Shown here piece after piece: positions 33,502-43,381 of a stretch of 64,000 bases of DNA. The stretch is taken from NCBI GenBank assembly GCA_025201845.1, contig MU603945.1, positions 1-64,000 on the forward strand. The letters run 5' to 3'. Every line of letters starts with the position of its first letter. The first letter of the stretch is position 1. The notes below the pieces were generated by a model. It worked only from the letters and a program-made list of their open reading frames with translations. It ran no database searches and had not been told where the DNA came from. A program made the translations under genes and the position numbers. Source of the stretch: Martensiomyces pterosporus (taxonomy: Eukaryota; Kickxellomycota; Kickxellomycetes; Kickxellales; Kickxellaceae).

Positions 33502-35886
33502 TCAAGAGGATACAATCCTTTGGAACAGCGGATCAGGCCTGAGCGCAACTGTGATATCATCCTCCGCAACTCCCAGCCTCACTTGCTGGTGGACATCTAG
33601 CATACTAGACTCCGCCAAGACACATCTAGTAGCACCCAGCTGTGCACATACCTTTGATACCTGGTCATAGGAAGGAATGGTGAGCTCATGGAGCTGGCAC
33701 AGCTGCCTGTGGATAAAGGCAACGTCGCCCAGTGCAACTTCGGGAATACCAGCCTTGCGGATGGCAGCGCGGAGGGCAACGAGGAATATCTTTTGCTGCA
33801 GCGATGCGCTTTGAATGAAGGATATATGGCCAGACGCGTACATCTCCTTGATTGCACGGTCAATGACCATCATGGTGACCAAACTCGGCTTTCCATCAAG
33901 GCTGTCTCTCGTGCGCTTCCCGCCAGTTTGCTTTAAACCTCGTTCCCATTCCACCTCCACCATCTCGACAGCACGTCGGCACACGTCAAGCGCACGGCGC
34001 GCATCACCAGAAACAGCGCTGATTTTCCGTGCACACAGCTCAACTGCATCCGGGTCAAATGCCTCACATCCTTCCAGCCGCGACTGTACGATGGTGATAA
34101 GCTGGTGGTGTGTATACGGCTGAAAGTTGATCCGCGTGAGTCCCAAGCGGCTCGAAACCTTGTGGTGGAGCATGCGCTCAGGGAGATCCATCGTGTTGGC
34201 AATGGCGATGACAACCAGCTTTGCGTGCGGCCGGTGTGGCCAGTCAAAGAAGTTGTACATGATCGACTGCGACTTTGTGACAAGCAGGTCCAGCTCATCC
34301 ATCAGCACAACGTAGGTGTGTCTGCGAGGACTGGGTGTGCTAAAGTGCTTCTCAAGCAGTTGCGCCGCGTGCTTGGGAGTAACCTTGTTCCCCGTGATGG
34401 CTTGCCAGAGCTGTGTGTAAGTCTGTGCTGGCTCAGTCATCTTCATGCCGTTGAGCTCGATGAACTGGAAGTCGGGCAGCTCGCCCTCTTCGGCATTCTC
34501 TTGCAGCGTGCGGATCACCTCGTGTACCGTGGCCGTTTTGCCAGTGCCTGGGACGCCGGAGATGTACATGCACATGCTGTTGCGCTCCTCGATAGTGCTG
34601 TACAACTGGCCGTAAATCTCGGCAAACTCCTCCTCTCTGCAAGGCAGCGTGTCAGGAATCGCTGATACATGGAGCCGTTCCCGTGCAATCTCGTATGCAG
34701 TGGCTCCGTCCCGGGCAGCAAGCGCTGAACCATTGCCCACTCTGGCTGCACGCTTGGCGATCGTCACACTGACAGCTGCTGGCTGCACGTCCTGAAGCCG
34801 CAGCCGGCGCCGCGTAGTTGTTGTAGGTGTAGCTGTAGATGTTGCCGCCCCGCTCTTAGACAGCCCAGCTCTCCTACCTCTGGCAGGCGTGCGTGGTGTA
34901 GCAGCAGCAGCAGCCTTCGCTCTGCCCCTAACTGGCGCAAAGTCATCGTCCTCCATCGTAAAGTCCTCATCCTCGTCGTCATCGTCGCTTGGTGCTGCGG
35001 CCTCATCGTCAGCAGCGTCAGCCTTGCGCCTCTTTGAGCCTCGCGGAGTCTTTGGAGCTGGAGGCGCTTTAGCACCTGCCCTGGGTTGCCTGGCTGCCCC
35101 ACGAGCACGCCCCACACGCGACGGAATAGGCCGGCTAGCCACCCTCTTCTTTTCTTCTTTCCTGAACATGGCTTGATCAACGATCGGATCCAATATCTTT
35201 CCGCCATGGTAGAACGTCTCCCAATCGAGCTGGCCCAAGAACGCCGTCTGCTCGTTGAAGTACCTGCGGCAAAAATAAACCGAATGCAGCTCCTTCCTCG
35301 GGATATTTCTGTCAGGCAGTGCAGGCGACGTCGGGAACCTTTTCTCAAAATCCGCGAACGACAGCACATCAAGCGAACCGACAATCATGCCAGGAGAAAT
35401 AAGGTCGTCGGCGTTAGAATAGAACACCTCGCAGGGCTCAGCGTCTATCTCGCTTTTCTTGTTATTCACGTACATTTCGCTCTTTCGCAGCAGCCAGCGC
35501 GCGACAATCTGCTTTTCTCCCTGCTCGTTCTCCCACATCTTGTAAATTGTGGCCAGATAGGGATCATCGCTCGAGCTCCTCACTCTCACCGCCTGTCCCA
35601 GCTGGTATGTCGCCCCGTTAACTACTACGCTCTTGTATACTTGTTTGTTGGTCATGCCGCTTTGTCTAGTAACGCGTCGCGCTGATGGCGTCGCCGTAGC
35701 GCTGCTCTGGCCACCCGCTGTTGTCGTGTTGTCTTCGAGCTTGTCCCCCCACTCAACCTCGACGTCGGATTCGTCGTCTGAAGTATGTGCCGCATGCTGC
35801 TTCCGCTTTGTGCGTGGCTGCTTGGCTTGTTTGGCGGCCTTTTCCAGCCGGCTGGATATCTTGCTTTGGTTTGGATTCGGCGCCAT
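33502..35886 (-). CDS. ORC1: Origin recognition complex subunit 1
   Basis: Single exon, 794 aa. A basic N-terminus is followed by a BAH domain (about residues 85-215; GQAVRVRSSSDDPYLATIYKMWEN...; HSVYFCRRYFNEQTAFL), a charged disordered linker (about 240-370, with Asp/Glu runs and AT-hook-like RGR patches), and an AAA+ module with Walker A GVPGTGKTA and Walker B VVLMDELDLL. MYNFFDWPHRPHAKLVVIAIANTMDLPERM is diagnostic of Orc1 against Cdc6, and a winged-helix region follows. As part of ORC it binds origins and, with Cdc6, loads MCM helicase; the BAH domain reads nucleosomes. ATP-binding residues are intact. Confidence 0.96.
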   Translation of the reverse strand: MAPNPNQSKISSRLEKAAKQAKQPRTKRKQHAAHTSDDESDVEVEWGDKLEDNTTTAGGQSSATATPSARRVTRQSGMTNKQVYKSVVVNGATYQLGQAVRVRSSSDDPYLATIYKMWENEQGEKQIVARWLLRKSEMYVNNKKSEIDAEPCEVFYSNADDLISPGMIVGSLDVLSFADFEKRFPTSPALPDRNIPRKELHSVYFCRRYFNEQTAFLGQLDWETFYHGGKILDPIVDQAMFRKEEKKRVASRPIPSRVGRARGAARQPRAGAKAPPAPKTPRGSKRRKADAADDEAAAPSDDDDEDEDFTMEDDDFAPVRGRAKAAAAATPRTPARGRRAGLSKSGAATSTATPTTTTRRRLRLQDVQPAAVSVTIAKRAARVGNGSALAARDGATAYEIARERLHVSAIPDTLPCREEEFAEIYGQLYSTIEERNSMCMYISGVPGTGKTATVHEVIRTLQENAEEGELPDFQFIELNGMKMTEPAQTYTQLWQAITGNKVTPKHAAQLLEKHFSTPSPRRHTYVVLMDELDLLVTKSQSIMYNFFDWPHRPHAKLVVIAIANTMDLPERMLHHKVSSRLGLTRINFQPYTHHQLITIVQSRLEGCEAFDPDAVELCARKISAVSGDARRALDVCRRAVEMVEVEWERGLKQTGGKRTRDSLDGKPSLVTMMVIDRAIKEMYASGHISFIQSASLQQKIFLVALRAAIRKAGIPEVALGDVAFIHRQLCQLHELTIPSYDQVSKVCAQLGATRCVLAESSMLDVHQQVRLGVAEDDITVALRPDPLFQRIVSS

Positions 35887-36109
35887 TTACAAAGGGAAAT
35901 TTGGCTTGGTGTGTCCAGCAAGTGTTGGCAAATCCTCAAAATAAAGTAAATAATAACAGCAAAGGCGAATGCAAGGGAAGGAGAGAGAAAAGCGAGCAGC
36001 ATGGATTCCACGCGCAGCTGCTGAGCCCATTTATTGTTAGTGCTGAGGACGTTTGTGGTCAACAAACAAGCTCCGCCAATAAGCGGTCAGGGAAAGGCCA
36101 AGCAGCCGA

Positions 36110-39100
36110 CTACCTCGCAGGCATCCCCTGGATGGTGCCCCAAGTCGTGTACTCCTCAGGCGTTTGGGCATTGATCCGCTGAGCAAGGGTAAGGAAGTTG
36201 ACACCCGTCCATGTCTGGCTGATCTTCATGCCGCCAACCTCAGCATCGCCGCCATCAGCCACCGCCCACAGGGCATTAAGAAGCTCGCGGGTGGTTGGCA
36301 GCGTCGCAAACTGGCGCATAGAGTCGCCAATTGCGGTCAAAAGCGTGGCCAAGAACACACGCGAGTGGGCCAGATTCAAGCACAGCAGCCGGATCCCTGC
36401 GGAGGCAGCAGCATCTTCTTGTGCCCGAGTGACCAAAAGTCCCAGCAGATAAACGCATCTATCGAGCGCGTATGCTGCGGACGACGCATACGCCTCGGCG
36501 GTGATGTGCAAAGCGCCCGAGGTGGTCATCACAACGGCCTCGTGGGAAACGCCAGTTGCCGTGGCTGCTGGTCTCTGCTCCTTGGGGATCAGCCGGGGCT
36601 TCAGCGCAATGAGGTTGCGCCGCACATCAGGCTCTTCCGCAATATCCCACATGCAGCCGTCAATAAGGCTCGCAATCTCCCGAGCGCAGTCGCCAGCACT
36701 CGTGCTGTTAGCATTTCCCTCAAGAGAAAGCAGAAGCAGTCGCTTGGTGATTGGGTGCAGCTCCGCTCCTGGGCGGAATGCAGAATCGGAATCAGCCGCA
36801 TTGGGTGCAAGCGGAGGCAGCGTAGAGAGGCTCTTTGGGCGCAGCGAGTGGAGCGTAAAGACGTCCAGCGGCCGCTTTGAGAAAATCCTGCGGAGAGCCA
36901 CGCGCGTCAGCCCTGGGCTGTGCAAGCAGCTAGCAACGACGACGTTCTCTATCGATTGGCGCATATTGTGGACGCTACAGTATGTGTAGACGTCAAGGAG
37001 AGCATCGACGGTGTCCTCAACAGCCTCCGTGTCGTCGCTGCTGCTACTGAGGTAGAGAACCAGGCGCTGGTCGATCCACTGCCAGTCAAACTCCTGCTCG
37101 CGAGCACCTGCTGCATCCGAGGCGCTCTCGGAAACAACAGGGCTGCCAGCAGCTGGCTTTGCTGTGTCCTGCTCGCCATCCGTCTCGCTGGAATCCATGT
37201 CCGTGATGCTGCTGTCGTCGGCTGCGTCTGCTTCTCCTTCAACGTACCCAGCAATGGCGAAAAGCACCCTGGCTAGTGGCGACAGGTATGCAATGAAATG
37301 GCGCTTGGCGACCGATGCGCTCATTGCGACAGGACACCCATGGCTGAGCGGGACGTTCTGCACAAGCGATGTGGCAATGTCTAGCCACGGCACCACCTGG
37401 TACAGACACGCTGTCGAGGAGAGCACCAGCCCAAACACATCCCGCGCGTTCTGACTTTCGGCCAGCAGCTCGAGGATCTGCGGCAGCGCGTGCACAACAA
37501 ACCAATCCCTGCTACTAGCAAACGAGAGTTTGTCGTTTTCGGTGCTCGGTGTGAGGAGATCCACCAGAAGCCACATCGGATGCGCCTTCATCGCGGCCAA
37601 TGCACCCTTGGACAGGCTGCTCTGTGGACTGTCGACTGGGACATTGAGCATTGTCCTGATGACATCGCCTTGAAGCGGAGAGGTTTTCTTCCTGGTGAAT
37701 AGCTCCCACACCGTGTCGGTGGCAATATACGACCACTCTTCCCACGCCTTAGCCCACTGGTCGCCGCTTCGGGCAACATGGCACAGAATAGCTGAGCCCG
37801 CAGCCAGCGTCAGTGGTTTTGAGCGAAGCCTGCTGTCTCGCATCCACATCGACACGAAAGCAGTGGTTTTCTTTTTCCAGTCGGACTCAACAGGCAGCTC
37901 GCTGCCGAATGTTGGTGCCACGCTGCTCAGCAGCGAGCCGAAGTAGACCTTCAGCATGCTCCTGGGCGCATGGTCGAGGCAGTCGGTGAGCCAGCTGTAG
38001 ATTGGCGTGTCGCTCAGGCTGTTTCCGTAGCGAAGCGCAGTTAGCAAGAGCAGCAGCCGGTGGCAAGCGACCGGATGCGATACTGCCTCCTCGTCCCCCT
38101 CCACATCGACAGCGCCGTCGTTCTCTGCCTCAGAGGTGCTCCGATGGCTTGCGCCCTCACCTGTTCTACGGTCCAAGGGCTTATCGTTGCTGGGTGTAGC
38201 TGCCGGTGTCGACTTTGCTGGCCCGTCCCTTGAGCGCGAATGCGATCGCACTCTTCCGCCAACCACCGCATTGAAAACCGGCTCGCTCTTGGACTTGGCT
38301 AGCTCCGTAGCGGTGGCATCCACACAGGAGCCCTTTGAGGCTGATCCAGCCGCGTTGCGCTTGACTGGAGAGAACATGCTGCGAATGGCGTAGAACGGAC
38401 TAGCTCTTCTAGTATATACAACCTGGTTTCGCCACATGTGGTCGGCGATCGACCCAATGACGAGCTCGACGCCCACGACAGGCTCTTCGCCAATGAAGCT
38501 CACAATGACCTGCTCGAGGTAATGCTTGGACGGCGAAGGGTAACACTCTGCGATCAGCGACTGAATGTACTTGCGTGATTCCGAGTAACTCAGCCGCGCG
38601 ACATTTTGCCTCCACTGGCGAACAGTAGCCTGCACGTCGCATGCGTGAGTGCTGCTCGACTGCGAGTCGCTTGACGGCAGCTTTGACAAGATGTGCGGAG
38701 CGACAAATGGATTTGACTTGCGCTGCGTGTCAGATACGGCCTTCATGCCCTTCCCAGTCGGAGCTGCTGCCGTTGGTGTCAGCGTTGCTAGTATCTGGAA
38801 GAACCCCGGTGCGTTTTCCACATAATACGAAACCAGGCTGCCAACCTGCCGCATATCGCCTTCGGTAAACGGAGGTGCAGTTGCTGGAAGCCCCAGTTGC
38901 TGGGCCCAAGCAAACGACGAGCTGGTAGTCAAAATATGCAATGCGCCGGCAAATTGCGACTGCGTGTATTTGGCGGCCGCAGCTCCGGCTCCGGCTCCGT
39001 GGTCTGAATAAATGGCAGGCACAAACAGCAGGCTATCTGCTGCCGCCCAAGACTTGCGACCGTTTTCAGACATGGCCAGCTCCAACTTCAGCAGCGAATC

Positions 39101-41212
39101 GATACCTTGCTGGTTCAACACCACGTCCCAGCCACCGCTACCACCTGGACGAACAAGCGCGCGAGCCGCCTCCAAACACTGGACAACAATGATGTAGGCG
39201 AGGAACGCGCTCTCAGGATAGCACAGGCTTATTGTCGCTTGCCAGCACTGAGCGTCAAGAGATATCTGTTGCTGTTGCTGTTGCTGCTTGCTGCTTGCTA
39301 TCCGGTGTGCGCTGGACCATAGAATGGCAAATACTGTTGCTGTGCGGGTGTCTGAGGCCTGTGAACTAACTTTGAAGCGGGCAGAAGCAAGTGCTCGCCA
39401 CTCACTAGTCTGAACGCTGCCCAGAATTTCAGCCAACTTGGCAGCTCTCCCATTGCTAGCATAAAACTGGACCAGCGTATCCACGGCAACCTTGGTCTGC
39501 GAATACAGCACATCTGGTGCTACAAATGTCTCGGCGTACTTTACAAACTCGCAAACGCCCACGAGCCCCAAGGCCAGTGAGGATTTCTGGCCAGCCAAGG
39601 CAATCTCTTGGCGGCTGTCGCTGCGTAGAACACTGCCTAGACATTCAGAATACGTGCTGCGCGCAAACTGGTGCTCCATCAGCCTCATCCACGCCGTGTT
39701 TAGCACATACAGCTCAGGCGTGGCGGTGTCAGCTGGAGGCTCGGTTGTGTTCAGGGAAAATACATCGAAATACGCTGCCGTGGTGCGAAGCGCCTTCGTC
39801 AGTCGCATGGCCAATGCAGGGGGAATGTCAGCGATCTGGTCTGGCGCAAGGGCGTTGGCCACATCCCCCCATGGCTGATCGATGTTGAATAGCGTAGTAG
39901 CCATACGGAGCGCAAGCAGCTCTGTGTAGTCCGGGAGCGAGCTTGCGCCATGTGGGTAGCAGCCATAGAGGGGCGAGTAACAAATGTGGAGCGCAACGCT
40001 CTTCATCTCATTCAAGCACTCGAGCAGCTTGCCCATATCCATGGCAGACGACAGCGCCGTCTCCTCGAATCCCAGCACGGGTGCCAGGCCATAGCACGCC
40101 CTGCTCAAGCTCACTCCCAGACACTCCTCGGACCCAGGGATGGCGACGCTGGGTTCGACGTCGTGTGTAAGCCTATCAAGCATCTGGAGCAGGCGGTGCT
40201 GCTCGCTCATCATTCCGTACACGGCAGACGCGTCCTTTGCGATGATCTGGCCCAAAATACTCTGCTCCATCTGCTCCAGCCTCTGCTCTTCTGCGCGGAT
40301 CTTCTCAGGATCGGAAGCCCATGCCGTGGCGCCAGCATCCTGTGCACTCGAAGCGCCAGCATCCACGACATGCGCTGTAGCCTGCTGTAGAAGAATCCGC
40401 CGCGCGATAAAGTTCCTCAGCAGCTCGGTGGTGGCCACAGCATGCAGAGTCGGGATGCCCCATTTGAACTGCCTCGTCGCCGGGTCTTCAATGACTGTGG
40501 GCATCCGCCTACACAGCGCCGGCCCATGGTTCTCTATCATCTGCATGACAATCTGGAGCCAGCTTCCGTAGTGCATGATCAGCTGCGCCATGCAGGGATC
40601 CATGCTCTGGCTATTGTGCACCCCCATCGTCTGTGTCGAGAACGGCAGCACATAAAACATCGTAAACACCATGCGCGCAATCGCGACCCAATGCGCCACA
40701 GCCAGCGTGCCCTGGCCCAGCACCTGAGCGCAGTACATCCTGATGCGGCTCAAGTCCTGCCCCGTCGCCGCCTCATCCGCCTTTGACAGCTCCTCGAGTT
40801 TCTCAAGCGCATCAGCCCTCCGGCACGCCTGCATGATGGTGGCCTCAATGCTGAACCCGATGTTTTTGACCCAAGAGCCGTCGCCCGCGGCCAGCGACTG
40901 GATGGGCATCGATAGAAGCTGCTGCCGCAGCTTGTCAAAGTAGTCGGCGCCGAAGAACGGGTCGGCCTCATGGCTTGTATTGGGATCCGCCAGCACCGAG
41001 TCCAGCGAGGGCTCGGGAATGGGAAGGCTGATGACGATTTTTACTAGCTCCAGGTGGGTGCGTGTCGGCCATGTTATTGTGGACACGGCGAGGGCGCTGG
41101 CTAGAAAGTCGCGCTGCGTTGATTGTATGACACTGACCAGCTCGCTCCGCGGCGGATTGGGACTGTCGAGGATGGTCTGCAGCCCAACAATGAATTCGCT
41201 GAGTCTGTCCAT
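36110..41212 (-). CDS. Very large helical protein of unknown function (1700 aa)
   Basis: Uninterrupted frame from the ATG at 41212 (MDRLSEFIVGLQ) to 36110; the frame is open 80 codons further upstream, but that part is GC-poor and its opening codon is not ATG. I do not recognise the family. The protein is mostly hydrophobic and helix-like, with many Leu/Ala-rich segments, no clear transmembrane run and no catalytic motif. It has a Gln run (SSKQQQQQQQQ, about residue 650), a basic Ser/Arg-rich disordered stretch (about 1010-1080) and an acidic stretch (about 1370-1400). The look is that of an alpha-solenoid scaffold, for example a Mediator- or Integrator-like subunit; that is inference only. 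It shares a 279-bp divergent promoter with the mitochondrial GatA gene. Confidence 0.8.
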   Translation of the reverse strand: MDRLSEFIVGLQTILDSPNPPRSELVSVIQSTQRDFLASALAVSTITWPTRTHLELVKIVISLPIPEPSLDSVLADPNTSHEADPFFGADYFDKLRQQLLSMPIQSLAAGDGSWVKNIGFSIEATIMQACRRADALEKLEELSKADEAATGQDLSRIRMYCAQVLGQGTLAVAHWVAIARMVFTMFYVLPFSTQTMGVHNSQSMDPCMAQLIMHYGSWLQIVMQMIENHGPALCRRMPTVIEDPATRQFKWGIPTLHAVATTELLRNFIARRILLQQATAHVVDAGASSAQDAGATAWASDPEKIRAEEQRLEQMEQSILGQIIAKDASAVYGMMSEQHRLLQMLDRLTHDVEPSVAIPGSEECLGVSLSRACYGLAPVLGFEETALSSAMDMGKLLECLNEMKSVALHICYSPLYGCYPHGASSLPDYTELLALRMATTLFNIDQPWGDVANALAPDQIADIPPALAMRLTKALRTTAAYFDVFSLNTTEPPADTATPELYVLNTAWMRLMEHQFARSTYSECLGSVLRSDSRQEIALAGQKSSLALGLVGVCEFVKYAETFVAPDVLYSQTKVAVDTLVQFYASNGRAAKLAEILGSVQTSEWRALASARFKVSSQASDTRTATVFAILWSSAHRIASSKQQQQQQQISLDAQCWQATISLCYPESAFLAYIIVVQCLEAARALVRPGGSGGWDVVLNQQGIDSLLKLELAMSENGRKSWAAADSLLFVPAIYSDHGAGAGAAAAKYTQSQFAGALHILTTSSSFAWAQQLGLPATAPPFTEGDMRQVGSLVSYYVENAPGFFQILATLTPTAAAPTGKGMKAVSDTQRKSNPFVAPHILSKLPSSDSQSSSTHACDVQATVRQWRQNVARLSYSESRKYIQSLIAECYPSPSKHYLEQVIVSFIGEEPVVGVELVIGSIADHMWRNQVVYTRRASPFYAIRSMFSPVKRNAAGSASKGSCVDATATELAKSKSEPVFNAVVGGRVRSHSRSRDGPAKSTPAATPSNDKPLDRRTGEGASHRSTSEAENDGAVDVEGDEEAVSHPVACHRLLLLLTALRYGNSLSDTPIYSWLTDCLDHAPRSMLKVYFGSLLSSVAPTFGSELPVESDWKKKTTAFVSMWMRDSRLRSKPLTLAAGSAILCHVARSGDQWAKAWEEWSYIATDTVWELFTRKKTSPLQGDVIRTMLNVPVDSPQSSLSKGALAAMKAHPMWLLVDLLTPSTENDKLSFASSRDWFVVHALPQILELLAESQNARDVFGLVLSSTACLYQVVPWLDIATSLVQNVPLSHGCPVAMSASVAKRHFIAYLSPLARVLFAIAGYVEGEADAADDSSITDMDSSETDGEQDTAKPAAGSPVVSESASDAAGAREQEFDWQWIDQRLVLYLSSSSDDTEAVEDTVDALLDVYTYCSVHNMRQSIENVVVASCLHSPGLTRVALRRIFSKRPLDVFTLHSLRPKSLSTLPPLAPNAADSDSAFRPGAELHPITKRLLLLSLEGNANSTSAGDCAREIASLIDGCMWDIAEEPDVRRNLIALKPRLIPKEQRPAATATGVSHEAVVMTTSGALHITAEAYASSAAYALDRCVYLLGLLVTRAQEDAAASAGIRLLCLNLAHSRVFLATLLTAIGDSMRQFATLPTTRELLNALWAVADGGDAEVGGMKISQTWTGVNFLTLAQRINAQTPEEYTTWGTIQGMPAR

Positions 41213-41491
41213 GCGCGAAAATGGTAGAATGGTGGTGTGCGGTGAGATTGAGGCGAAAAGAATGAAGGAAAGGAGAAATGCGCGTGTCGCGTTTTGTGAG
41301 AATGTGTGTGTGGGGGGGCGGGGAATGCTGCAGCCACTAGCGGCCACTAGCTCAACCCAGCCTGTGTTTTTCACGCCTTTGGTTCTTCGCTTCCCTTTGG
41401 GCTTTGACCGTGCTTGTGTGCGCTTATCTGGTCTTTTCGCGCCTTTTGCCAAATTACCCCTCTCCTTTCGCTACTTGCATATACAACCAGT

Positions 41492-43063
41492 ATGTCAGGG
41501 CTCTTAACGCGCTCAACGCCGCAGCTGGGGCGGAATGTTCTGCGTCCAGCAAGCCTGGCCTGCACGCACCGGCTGCAGTCGACAGAAGCAGCCACGATCC
41601 AGAGCGCACTAGAGACGATAGCTCAGCGAAACCCACTATTGAATGCCTTTGTGAGCACACAGACACCCGCCGAGCTCGCTGCGCTCGAGCAGCGCGATGG
41701 CCCGCTGAGTGGGTGGCCAGTGGGGATCAAGTCCAACATTGCCACGACCTCAGCCAAAACCACCTGTGCCTCCCGCTCTCTCGAGGGCTACACCTCGCCG
41801 TACCAAGCGACAGCAGTCGAGCTGCTCGAGCGGGCAGGCGCCATAGTGGTGGGTAAGACGAACATGGATGAGTTTGGCATGGGGTCGAAGAACGAGTTCA
41901 GTATCTACGGAGCAACGCGCAACCCCTGTTTGCCCAACTCGCTGGAGCCTGATCTCGCGCAGTACCATACGCCGGGTGGAAGCAGCGGCGGGAGTGCGGC
42001 TGCTGTGGCTGCGGGCATGTGCAGAGTGGCACTGGGGTCGGATACGGGTGGCTCGGTCAGGCTGCCGGCTGCGTGGTGCGGCGTGGTGGGGTTCAAGCCA
42101 ACGTATGGCCGGATTTCACGCTACGGCCTTGTTTCGTACGGCAGCTCGTTGGACACTGTGGGCATACTTGCGCGCAATGTGGAGGATGCGCAGGCTGTGT
42201 ACGAGGCGATATCGACTCCTGACAAGCGAGACATGACGTGCATGACAGCATCTCTGCGAACTCGAATCAGAAACGCCTGTGCTTCGCGCCCCTGGATAAA
42301 GCGCGTGCTGGAAAGCGGCAACAACAGCCCCACTCCTCTGAGCGGCGTCCGTATCGGAATCCCCAAGGAGTACTGGGTGAGCGAGCTGTCGGCGTCAGCC
42401 TTGGAGTCCTGGAGAGCTGGCGCCGATAAGCTTGCCTCGCTGGGTGCCGAAATCACTGCCGTTTCTCTTCCCCACATCCAGCATTCACTGCCCACATACT
42501 ACACGCTGGCTCTGGCCGAGGCCTCATCCAACCTGGCGCGCTACGATGGCATCCGCTACGGCTTCCGATCAAGCGCCAGACCCGACACCAAAGATTTGCA
42601 GAACGCCTCGCAAAAGTACGCCCACACGCGAGCCGAAGGGCTGGGTAGGGAGGTGCACCGCCGCATCCTCCTGGGCACCTACGTGATGACTTCGTCGGCG
42701 TGCAAGCACTACTATCTTCCGTCGCAGAAGATCCGGCGTATCATCCAGCAAGAGTTCGACTCCACATTCGCGCTCCCCAATGCAGCCCACGCCGAATGCC
42801 CTGCCTCTGTCAGCAGCAGGCCAAAGGGCGTCGATGCGCTCTTGTTCCCGACGGCTACAGGCACCGCCCCGTTGCTTGGTGAGCCGGATGCGAGCCAGGT
42901 CTCCAGCTATGTGAATGACATCATGACGGTGCCAGCTAGCCTCGCCGGAATACCGGCTATCTCGGTGCCCGTTGTGCTCCAGGATGGCATGCCGGGAGGC
43001 CTGCAGCTGGCGGCGCAGTATGGCGACGACGATGTCCTGCTTCGTATTGCCAGCCACCTCTAG
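41492..43063 (+). CDS. HER2: Mitochondrial glutamyl-tRNA(Gln) amidotransferase subunit A
   Basis: Single exon, 523 aa from the ATG at 41492; upstream in-frame codons look like leader. The first ~30 residues (Arg, Ser, Leu) form a plausible mitochondrial presequence. The amidase signature is complete: catalytic Lys in GIKSN, the Gly/Ser-rich GGSSGGSAAAVAAG with the cis-Ser, and the Ser nucleophile in GSDTGGSVR. FKPTYGRISRYGLVSYGSSLD is typical of GatA. In the GatCAB/GatFAB complex it frees ammonia from glutamine to turn mischarged Glu-tRNA(Gln) into Gln-tRNA(Gln) for mitochondrial translation. Yeast calls it HER2, humans QRSL1. Confidence 0.93.
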   Translation: MSGLLTRSTPQLGRNVLRPASLACTHRLQSTEAATIQSALETIAQRNPLLNAFVSTQTPAELAALEQRDGPLSGWPVGIKSNIATTSAKTTCASRSLEGYTSPYQATAVELLERAGAIVVGKTNMDEFGMGSKNEFSIYGATRNPCLPNSLEPDLAQYHTPGGSSGGSAAAVAAGMCRVALGSDTGGSVRLPAAWCGVVGFKPTYGRISRYGLVSYGSSLDTVGILARNVEDAQAVYEAISTPDKRDMTCMTASLRTRIRNACASRPWIKRVLESGNNSPTPLSGVRIGIPKEYWVSELSASALESWRAGADKLASLGAEITAVSLPHIQHSLPTYYTLALAEASSNLARYDGIRYGFRSSARPDTKDLQNASQKYAHTRAEGLGREVHRRILLGTYVMTSSACKHYYLPSQKIRRIIQQEFDSTFALPNAAHAECPASVSSRPKGVDALLFPTATGTAPLLGEPDASQVSSYVNDIMTVPASLAGIPAISVPVVLQDGMPGGLQLAAQYGDDDVLLRIASHL

Positions 43064-43381
43064 GCAGGCCTAATTGGTGCCTCGTGGGAAGCAGTTGATC
43101 CCCCGTTATCTCTTCTGGCCAGTGGGCGTGCTTGGGTGATTACTAATAGAGCCACAGCACGCCTTTCGCACTATTGGGGACGGACAGCCCGAATTGGGAG
43201 TTGAGAGGACAGCTGCACACTTGGCAAGCCGCCGAGCAGTTAAAAGACGAGCTGCCGGGGGCGTTCGCCAGCCTTGCTCTTGACTGCTCACTTTCCCTTT
43301 CACGCCTTTCCCTTTCGTTTTTTTACAGATATATTCTCCCTATTGTGTCCTCCACCGCAGACTAGACAAGAGAACCTCGAG
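43064..43381. other. Spacer between HER2 and the third OYE
   Basis: 318 bp, the promoter of the following OYE gene. A CT-rich stretch (about 43280-43325) precedes the start; no TATA box like those of the other OYE copies is evident. Confidence 0.5.
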
